From Antedon bifida (lineage: Eukaryota > Echinodermata > Crinoidea > Comatulida > Antedonidae), in contig OY727095.1 of NCBI GenBank assembly GCA_963402885.1, forward strand, positions 25,611,001 to 25,675,000: a stretch of 64,000 nucleotides of DNA. Reading direction: 5' to 3'. Positions 56,694 through 64,000 of the stretch are shown here, piece after piece. Positions within the stretch are counted from its first letter, which is position 1. The number at the start of each line of letters is the position of its first letter. The notes under the pieces are model-generated. The model was not told the origin of the DNA and did no database searches. It saw nothing but the letters and a program-made list of their open reading frames with translations. A program made the position numbers and the translations under genes.

Positions 56694-57630
56694 GATGCCG
56701 TACTAAATACATGCACAATATCTAATCAATTGCTGCTATACCATAATTAGAAATTTAAAAGTTATTATTATATTTGTTTTTGTTTACTTTTCGGTTTTTT
56801 ATTTACTATTATTATTATGATTGTATACAGTATGTTCTGAACAATTTGAACTTGAACTCATATTCTGAAGGTCTTTATAAATATTACAGTTATTTGATTC
56901 CCAGGAAAGCTCTCTATTTCATAAGTAGATTAGACCATTATACGAAATAAAAATAATTATATTCTGAACAAATTGAGCCATAAATGGTGTATCTCAGTCA
57001 GTCATTATCGAAATATAGCATATCAAGGTCAATGGTCAAAAATGTCGTTTCTGGTCATTTTTTGTCAAACTGTTTCATTAGAGTAAATATAAATAAGTAT
57101 ATTCTCAGTATTTAGAGCCCAATTTTAAATCTCTACCACACATAGTTGCCGAGATATGGAAATTATACACAGATAAAGTTAAAGGTCAATAACCTTTACT
57201 TCCAACCATTTTTTGACAAAATGTCTCATTACAATAAATGTAAATATGTACATTCTGAACAATTTGAGCCATCATTTGTTTCCCTACGGTCAGTTGTTAC
57301 CAAGATACAACATATCAAGGTCAAAGGTCAAATTGTCAGAAATGGTATTTCCGGTCATTTTTGGCCAAAATGTTCTATTATAGCGAATATAAATATGTAT
57401 GTTCTGAGTATGTTGGTACCAAAATCATATCAATAGACCAAGTAGTTTAGGAGGTATGGACATTTTAACTTTTTATCTATTTTGGCGGCCATCTTGAAAA
57501 AAAACACTTTCCGGTGGTCGAAATTCTTGAGACTTTTTTTCTGTTATTTAGTACACTCAATACTACCAAAATCCGTTGAAAAACCTTTTGTTGCAATTTT
57601 TTTGAGGTGAAACCTTATTTCTACTCTACT

Positions 57631-57861
57631 ACAATAAAGTTATTCATTCGCGGCGGTCAACACACCACACTGTTGAATTTTGATGTTGTTGATGTTTTAC
57701 ATTATATTATCTTAAATTAACTTGACTCTCTAAATATCTCTCATTCAACATAAAAGAAAAACATTTTATATTTATTTTAAAAAAAAAAGAAATCCGTAGA
57801 GATTCGAACCCCAGCTAGCACAGCTGAGAGAATCCAAACGATAGTTAGTAGAGCACTACCC
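57631..57861. mobile_element. Duplicated repeat unit, copy 1, right part
   Basis: It continues copy 1 after the 3,255-bp insertion and matches 59223-59440: TCATTCGCGGCG, ACTTGACTCTCTAAATATC, AAAACATTTTATATTTATTT, GATTCGAACCCCAGCTAG and AATCCAAACGATAGTTA. Confidence 0.8.
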
Positions 57862-57900
57862 GTTATGCCACAATATACACGAGTAATGAAAGTTGACAAT
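57795..57900 (-). mobile_element. tRNA-like head, minus strand
   Basis: On the minus strand TGGCATAACGGGTAGTGC (A-box-like) is followed by GGGGTTCGAATCTCTACGG (B box) with an abnormally long middle. It is part of the duplicated unit; the second copy at 59385-59440 keeps the B box but is cut before the A box. Probably a SINE head, not a working tRNA. Confidence 0.45.
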
Positions 57901-58014
57901 AGTATAGTTTTATACGCGCTTCATATTACGTCATTCTAATCGTTACGTCATAAATTTGCATATTTATGACGTAATTTTTAGGAAACGAATCTAGTTTTAA
58001 CCTTGCTTTAAACC

Positions 58015-58335
58015 AGAGGGCCGGATAGCTCAGTCGGTAGAGCGTCGTGGAACACGATTATCGTGGGTTCAAACCCCATGCCGGTCGGTGGAAAAGAGTT
58101 AAAGCTATGCGAGCTTCTGTGTTTGGGGTTCACATATTTAAACGTCCCCCTTTCCACCACACATCATGAGGCAATAACATCAACGCATCTGATGTGTGGT
58201 ACCCCCAAGGCTGTGAGAGAGCGTTACCGTGCTAGAGGCAAGGGAGCACACTATCATTTTTTTTGGCTTCCCGACTCTTTCCGATCTCGTAAATTTTATG
58301 TTTGGCGCCCTCAATTTTAAGAACACCTAAGTTAT
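58015..58335 (+). mobile_element. tRNA-like SINE
   Basis: GGCCGGATAGCTCAGTCGG, TAGAGC and, 30 bp on, GTGGGTTCAAACCCC and GCCGGTC resemble a tRNA with D arm, T arm and a partial acceptor stem, but no 5-bp anticodon stem with a 7-nt loop can be drawn. The body includes two inverted CATCAGATG-type phrases around 58160-58200 and AGGCAAGGGAGCACAC, similar to the loop of the hairpin elements nearby (AGGCAGGGAGAGCACACC). Confidence 0.5.
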
Positions 58336-58339
58336 GTCA

Positions 58340-58655
58340 GAAAAATAGGAATAAATAAATACAAATGTGTAAAGATGCCGAAGCCTGGCTTGGCTAGTGT
58401 ATTCTCTCTATTTATTTAAATTTAAATACATATGCATTATTGTAATAAATAATTTCACAATTTGTGTGTTAATTTTTAACTTTGAACAAACGAAAATGAT
58501 TTCAAACCATGTACTACATTTTACTGTGTTTGAGCATGAATAAATGATATTGAATTAAGCGAATAATTGATAATGAGAAATCAAAACAACTGATACAATG
58601 AATTAAATGATGAACAATAGCAGCCTGAACAAGCCTGGCCATCCAACCAACCCAT
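58340..58655. other. No gene recognised
   Basis: AT-rich sequence between a SINE and the second duplicated unit. Confidence 0.4.
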
Positions 58656-58659
58656 TGAT

Positions 58660-59440
58660 TGCTACCCCTATACAAATATTGAACAGTTGGTATGCCGTGC
58701 GTTATTATGCAAATGAGTTGGTGCAGGTGTAGTGGGGAAGATGGTATTGTTAGTCATTGCGGTCAACACGCCACACTGTTGATGTTGTTAATCTTTACAT
58801 TAGAAGATTATTCAAATAATGTAAAAAAAAAACTATTTTCAGAGCGGGAACCAAGCAGATCTCCTCATTTAGTTTGAAAGTAATCTCGAAAAGAAGTCCA
58901 TCTGGAAAGGAAGGCCACCCAAGAGTACAAAAAATGAAGGAGCACATTTGGCTTCAATTGGCTTTAGTGCTGAGGCAGGGAGAGCACACCATAACATCTT
59001 TTATTTTTCTGTGGCTTTCGCCACCCGATTTTTGATAATTATTGCAAATGTTATGTTTAGCACAAAATTTAACGGTGTGGCGTGTTGACCGCAATGACTA
59101 ACAATACCATCTTTCCCACTACACCTGCACAAACTCATTTGCATAACAACGCCGACATACCAACGATGAGATATAAATTCTTTTCTAAACACGTAACGAA
59201 GAGAATTATAATTCCTTTTTTTCTGACATTATTGTTAGTCATTCGCGGCGCCACACTGTTGAATTTTGTTGTTGTCACTCTTTTACATTTATTATCCTAA
59301 ATTAACTTGACTCTCTAAATATCGATATCTCTCTTTCAAAATAAAAGAAAAACATTTTATATTTATTTAAAAAAATGCATACAGATTCGAACCCCAGCTA
59401 GTATAGCTGAGAAAATCCAAACGATAGTTACTAGAGCACT
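58660..59440. mobile_element. Duplicated repeat unit, copy 2 (empty site)
   Basis: This uninterrupted copy of 53791-54375 plus 57631-57861 has its hairpin core at 58686-59164 (479 bp). At the position where copy 1 carries the 3,255-bp element it reads CTGACATTATTGTTAGTC, with a single ACATT in place of the duplicated ACAAT. Its right side is cut at 59440 by a HINE fragment. Confidence 0.8.
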
Positions 59441-59842
59441 TTAATTTGATTTTTCGCATTTTAAAATTTTAAACACGCATGCGCGCGTAATTTTGCGTGC
59501 AACACTCCATTTTTACTTTATAGAAATTTGACTCTTGATATGAATTATCATTTTCTTAAGTTTCAATAACAAATGTCTTTTGGTCCTGAATTTGAGATAA
59601 ATTTTTAAAAATCGTATAATCATGCGTATGTCACGCGCTGCGCAACTTGGACAGCACCGAAAACCTTATTACGACATCTTCAGATAGAGGTCAATCTTCT
59701 GATATAGTTATACAATGTTATGTTGAGAAGATTTAGAGATACACGCGCAACAAAATTCGTGGAAAGAAAGAAGAATAAGAAAAGATAAGAAAAAGAGATC
59801 CTGACAATAACAAGGGGTTATCCGCGAAGTGCGGATAACCCA
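59441..59842 (-). mobile_element. HINE fragment, 5' part with hairpin
   Basis: From GATTTTTCGCATTTTAAAAT through GCGCGCGTAATTTTGCG and GGAAAGAAAGAAGAAT to the hairpin GGTTATCCGC/GCGGATAACC at about 59817-59840. Orientation is minus, with the 5' end on the right. The 3' half is missing. Confidence 0.7.
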
Positions 59843-59879
59843 AAAAAAAAAATTGGGGCTGAGGTCCTGGAGACACTAA

Positions 59880-59937
59880 TATACATTTTTATTTCCTATT
59901 TTAAATTATAAGTGCCATTTTCGGACCACTAATAAAT
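59880..59937. repeat. Short dispersed repeat
   Basis: A phrase of the form TTTCATATTT...AAGTGCCATTTTCGG-ACTAA recurs in diverged form near 60495-60530, 60950-60990 and, inverted, 61655-61680. The four small copies may mark ends of an unrecognised element. Confidence 0.35.
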
Positions 59938-59944
59938 ATATTAA

Positions 59945-60490
59945 AGATGTATTGTCCCTTGAAACACAAAAAAATGAAGGTCAAAATATTCTAAATTTAA
60001 ATTGGCCATATTAAAGTAATATTAAAGTTATTCACTTTAAGTCGAAAATTCGAGCCAAAAGCAACAAGTTTACGTAATTAACAGGTAAATTAGTTTGATT
60101 ACATTTCGTCTGGAAAATCGTCGCGAGCGAAAGTAAACAAAGATTTCAAACCACGAGTACGCATTATGCATATGCTAATTAGGATTGTTTACAACTCGTC
60201 ACGGTTGAGAAGGTATTTTCACACAGATCGTGAGAAAGTTTTATGATTATGCATACAGAATAGCCAAACAAGCGCGTTTCATTATGGGGTATGTTTTGAT
60301 CGAAAACTTTGACTGGAAGTCAGAGTTATTTTTTTAACAAAAAAACGTCTGTATTTCAGTTAAATGATTTTTTTTTCGACACATTTTTGGTGATAGTTAA
60401 TAACTATTATGATACTTCAAAATGACCCACCTTTTTTCGAAATCTGTTATTTTTTATTTTTTTGGAATTAGTCAAAGGGACAATACATCT
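59945..60490. mobile_element. TTAA MITE, copy 2
   Basis: It has the same termini as copy 1 (AGATGTATTGTCCC and inverted GGGACAATACATCT), again flanked by TTAA (59941-59944, 60491-60494). The 546-bp interior is longer than copy 1 and only partly similar, so the family has a length range. Confidence 0.85.
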
Positions 60491-60594
60491 TTAATTATTT
60501 CATTTGAAATTAAGTGTCATTTCCGGCCATCGAGCAGCTCTATTTCCCCCAATTTCCAGAGAGCGTCATTCTGACCATGGAGGTTGGTGTGAGT

Positions 60595-60680
60595 GGCCGA
60601 ACCGTCCCAGAATAAACATGTTTAAAACAGATAGTTTGTCTCCGATGGTTTTTGTATGGGGTTAATGGAGAGTGAAATAA
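60595..60680. repeat. Inverted repeat partner of 61765-61865
   Basis: GAACCGTCCCAGAATAAACA, TTTAAAACAGATAGTTTG, TCTCCGATGGTTTTTGTATG and GGGTTAATGGA occur inverted at 61765-61865, 1.1 kb away, with few mismatches. Together they may bound a foldback-like element of about 1.3 kb. Confidence 0.6.
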
Positions 60681-61139
60681 GATCAAATATAGAACATTTG
60701 CAAAGATGCCGATTTCTAGACCAATTTCAAAGCTTAGACTAATTCCGCCGCTGGGCAAGGCCTTAGGCATATACGAGTCGAGGTTTTAAAGTCGCGTCTG
60801 AATAGTCTATACATTTTAACATTATCATAATATCATAGGTAATTAATGTATAGTAGTAAGTATAAGTATAAGTGCAATTGGCTCTATTTTCATTATTAGC
60901 TCCCCCAACCATGATGGGCTAGTACTGGAGACTTAATATTATTTAATTTCATATTTCAATGAATAGGTGCACTTTCCGGGGACACTAAATAAGTATTTAT
61001 CTTAGACAAACGCAAGTTATTATAATCACTGATATGGCTTGAAACTAATTTTTCTTTTGCATTACGGATGGAGTACCCGATATTGAACATAATAATACCA
61101 AGTTTGAAATGTTTTTTGAGATGTTTTTGTATGTGACTA

Positions 61140-61430
61140 TTTCGCTGTGCTCCACCACTGGCGCCAAATTGGATCCACTGGAGCACAGTGTATTAACATA
61201 CGAAAATATATTGAAACTTAATTGGGTCCACTGGAGCGCAGTGTATAACATACGAAAAGATATTAAAATTGAGTGACTTTATTTCTATTTTTATCACTGT
61301 GCTCCACTGGTGCTAAATTGGGTCCACTTGAGCAGTTACCGTAGTACTATTTCTATTATTGAAGTTAATAAAGGCATAAATGGCGCTCCGTAGAGATGTA
61401 GAGAATGCTCCAGTCGTCAGAATGACGCTC
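61140..61430 (+). repeat. Repeat with GCTCCACTGG units, copy 1
   Basis: GTGCTCCACTGG, TTGGGTCCACTGGAGC, CAGTGTATTAACATACGAAA and AATAAAGGCATAAATGGCGC are shared with 62325-62545 in the same order. Within this copy the CCACTGGAGC-GCAGTGTAT segment is itself duplicated (about 61178 and 61229). Confidence 0.65.
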
Positions 61431-61869
61431 TGAATATACCTCTAATATCATTGGAAATCACTTTTCAGTCTGGAGTACGCCCTCTAGACTTGGCTTATTA
61501 CACCCATGTTACACCTCTCTGGAGCAATTGCGGTTTGCTGCAGCACGTCCCTGAGAGTGAGGCATACATTTATTGTATTTGTCTTGAGGTATTGCCTGTT
61601 GAAGAATAGCACGGGCTATTCCATTATACTGTGGGTAATTACGTCAAATTTATAATGCTCCCCGGAAATGACATCTATTATTTTTTCAAACAACATGTAT
61701 AAGAATCTTCAGTACCCCACCATGCTTAGGGCTGAGCAAAGATAATTTTGAAAAATAGAGCTGCATAGGTTCCATTAACCCCATACAAAAACCATCGGAG
61801 ACAAACTATCTGTTTAAAACAATATTCTGGAACGGTGCGGCCATACACGCCACCAACTACCATAAACGT

Positions 61870-62320
61870 TTATTCATAATATACGGTATTAAATACAAAT
61901 CTTGCATGAATCGGACATTTCGCTACCAATGTAGCAACAAAATTAAGGGTTATATTGATATAAGTTAAATACGTTTATCAGGTAAAAATTAATTAACGTC
62001 AATTTTCGGCGAGTTCCTATATATGCAGCCTTGAATTTTAAATAGGGGATGGAGGCGTAGACACCAAATATTTGAGCGTCAGGCCCCCATCGGGAGGGCC
62101 TTTGGCGAAGCGATTTTAGGCAATTAATTGGTCGGAATTGGTACTCTTCTTGCACATAAAATTCATGATAAAACCGGCACCACTAGTCTAGTTGGCCCGA
62201 AATGACACCCTACACGAAAATAAAAATCGCGAGCGGGCAGTAGCCTATGCTCGCATTTATTAATACAATTAATTACATACTGAACATATATTATAATTTA
62301 GCAATTCTATTTCTATTTTC
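61870..62320. other. No gene recognised
   Basis: GGTACTCTTCTTGCACATAA and AAATTCATGATAAA near 62140-62175 resemble 12140-12172, a weak dispersed repeat. Nothing else seen. Confidence 0.35.
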
Positions 62321-62324
62321 TATC

Positions 62325-62545
62325 AATGTGCTCCACTTTTGCCCAATGTGGTCCACACAGTGTATTAACATACGAAACTATAATTAAATTAGTGACTTAT
62401 TTCTATTCTATATCACTGTGCTCCAAATTTGATTAACTGGACCAGTTACCGGAGTACTATTTCTATTACAGTATTCGGAAGTAAATAAAGGCATAAATAG
62501 CGCTCCGTAGCTAGAGAAATTGAGTATGTTCCAGTCGTCACTGCT
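62325..62545 (+). repeat. Repeat with GCTCCACTGG units, copy 2
   Basis: Second, diverged copy of 61140-61430, ending in the same GCGCTCCGTAG and CCAGTCGTCA phrases. Confidence 0.65.
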
Positions 62546-62749
62546 CTGCATTCTTTTGGTATAGGGTGGTATTCTTTGGTAGGCTTATGACTAACCCCAG
62601 AAAACAAACAAAATAAAACGTGAAATGTTGACAAATAAAATGATAGGCGTAGGCCTAGTTTGTGTTGAATTTCCAGGAAAAGTAGAAAATGTTCATAATT
62701 TGATGGAATGTTTTAAAGGCCAGGAAACCCTTTCAATGGTATGGTAATT

Positions 62750-62880
62750 TTAGGCGCCGCAATAGGCCCCTACTAGTAGGCCTAGGCTAGCCTAGACTTA
62801 TAGAAGCCTAGACTAAGCTAGGGCCTAGCCTTGACTTAGGCCTAGGCCTAGATAGACCTACCCTAACTAGGATACCTAAA
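62750..62880. repeat. TAGGCC-rich low-complexity stretch
   Basis: The words AGGCCTA, CTAGGC and TAGACC are repeated about a dozen times in 120 bp with partly palindromic order. The same word is scattered singly through the window. Confidence 0.6.
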
Positions 62881-62924
62881 AAAAATATAATTGGTAATAT
62901 TGTATTATTATTGTAACTAGCAGT

Positions 62925-63290
62925 AACCCATGCTTTGCACGGTCTTTTATGCCTTAATAATAATATGTGGTTATACTTTGCATGTATACTAAAACTAAAA
63001 GCGCACTCTGATAAAATTACTTTGACAAATTATCAAAATAAAAACCAATTGTATTATCAAGAATAAAATTCGGAATTATTTTATGGCCATTGATTTTGTT
63101 ATACACTATCCCTTCACTTTCAAATATTTGTAAGCTAAAAAATGAAAGCAATACTGGATATGGAATTTTAGACTTTACTTTTTACTGTTCAGACGAAAAT
63201 AAAAGACGCTAAACAAAAAATTGTGCTGTGTGAATTAGTTAGATGATACGCGCAAACACTAACGAAAGTATAAAATACCAAACATGACAT
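62925..63290 (+). repeat. Dispersed repeat, inverted copy of 44128-44475
   Basis: It begins ACTAGCAGTAACCCATG and runs through GGCCATTGATTTTGTT and ACGCTAAACAAAAAATTG to ACTAACGAAAGTATAAAAT. It then continues into a HINE fragment. Confidence 0.65.
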
Positions 63291-64000
63291 TTTGCGCATG
63301 TAAAAAATTCCCGCACGCGCAAACGATTTTATGCTCGAAAATCATGTTTTCTCTATTGAATTGTGATTTTCCAGCCTTTCCTAGTCATTTTTAAAAAGAT
63401 TGACATCATTTCAAATTAAAATGACGTCATACGAACACGTTGATCTAGACCATTTGTGTGCGTTTTAGTTGCAAAAGTTACAAAATATTGTCAAAATTAT
63501 GCCTATTTTGAATCTATTATAGCTCCTCAGGATCGACAGTAACCCCCAATTTTTTAAACTTATAAGCAGATATGCAGAATCTCGGATGTTGTGACGTCAT
63601 CGTATGGCCACACGAATGTAAAATATAGAATTTTTGTCTTTTTCGTTATTGCTCATCACATTTAATAGAGCGCATCTCGCTTATCCATATTCTATTTCTC
63701 TCTCGAGATTTTATTATTGTCTAGGTCAATATTTACATTTTTATGACGTCATAATGTCTAACAATTTAAATAACGTGGGTCACTTATTTTCATCTTTACA
63801 TTTGCTATCTTTATGTTACATTTTGATTATTATGTTACAAATTGGATTAAAAGATGGGTCAACATATACAGTGTATTCCGTAAATACTGTTACAGTATGC
63901 TTTATGACACAAAAGTGGTAAAATTCAGCCCTGTAAACATTATTTAATACATGTCATAGGATGGCATAATAATTGTCGGCGTTCATATTTAATGTATGTG
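63291..64000 (+). mobile_element. HINE fragment running off the window
   Basis: Body landmarks in plus orientation are CACGCGCAAACGATTTTATG, AATGACGTCATACGAACACG (63420), GTTGTGACGTCATCGTATGG (about 63590), ATAGAGCGCATCTCGC, TTATGACGTCATAATG (about 63741) and AATAACGTGGGTCAC. The segment between 63800 and 63835 is shortened relative to full units. The 3' end would lie beyond 64000. Confidence 0.7.

Larger units (their letters stand above)
54376..57630. mobile_element. 3,255-bp long-inverted-repeat element with ACAAT duplication
   Basis: The termini AGTAGAGTAGAA (54376-54387) and TTCTACTCTACT (57619-57630) are exact inverted copies. ACAAT flanks both sides (54371-54375, 57631-57635), or TACAAT if the end base is shared. 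The arms (54376-55525 and about 56525-57630) match over 1.1 kb: an AAGATGGCCGCCAAAATAGA block, sub-repeats of about 150 bp, and the 3' end of a gene. Between the arms lie two broken pieces of that gene in opposite directions. The second copy of the flanking repeat at 59222 shows the empty site. AG termini and a 5-6 bp duplication recall Polinton TIRs, but no such genes are present, so the superfamily is open. Confidence 0.88.

Noticed and set aside
58021-58090. Functional tRNA gene
   Set aside because: D arm and T arm look good, but no 5-bp anticodon stem with a 7-nt loop can be formed and the sequence continues as a SINE body.

Overview
This is intron-rich, AT-rich animal DNA. Spliced exons with GT/AG borders, tRNA-headed SINEs, LINE fragments, pogo-like MITEs and frequent TAGGCC words suggest a marine invertebrate, possibly an echinoderm. 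The species cannot be fixed from the sequence.

One host gene is recognisable: the 3' half of IMP3 (U3 snoRNP protein) on the + strand. Its exons are at 10200-10354, 10624-10675, 19071-19143 and 42477-42503. All junctions keep the frame, and the last exon codes only eight residues and the stop. I could not find the 5' half. The last two introns are 8.4 kb and 23.3 kb and hold most of the repeats in the window.

The dominant system is a family of non-autonomous rolling-circle transposons of Helitron2/Helentron (HINE) type, mostly about 1.5 kb per unit. They lie on the minus strand at 16.66-23.4 kb and on the plus strand at 29.0-41.33 kb, with fragments at 15.0, 45.1, 59.4 and 63.3 kb. Each 3' end has a short hairpin followed by CTAG, with a T next to it. 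Each array starts with 5' hairpins whose stem recurs, inverted, just before the 3' hairpin. Three end variants occur, and both ends change together. Bodies carry a duplicated module of about 355 bp with TGACGTCA palindromes.

Other regions: 0-4.1 kb, a DNA transposon with TIRs and a partial relative; 4.7-8.3 kb, SINEs, a pogo-like MITE and a decayed transposase-like gene; 10.96-14.9 kb, a 3.9 kb foldback element; 15.86-16.6 kb, a MITE; 24-28 kb, tandem repeats and a LINE reverse-transcriptase fragment; 41.4-42.2 kb, a LINE fragment with an SGNH-esterase-like part; 43-47.3 kb, SINE, inverted repeats and a 1.39 kb foldback transposon with 5-bp TSD; 48.0-49.3 kb, fragments of three mobile genes side by side; 50.85-52.4 kb, a decayed multi-exon gene whose leader is repeated in inverted orientation at 43 kb; 53.8-59.4 kb, a duplicated repeat unit, one copy split by a 3,255-bp element with perfect TIRs, 5-bp TSD, arms over 1 kb and two broken pieces of a mobile gene; 59.9-64 kb, a TTAA MITE and further repeats.

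Apart from IMP3, every coding stretch I recognised is a broken mobile-element gene. The window reads as one housekeeping gene whose introns have been filled by nested, mostly non-autonomous transposons. Many insertions can be dated relative to one another because empty and filled sites sit in the same window.
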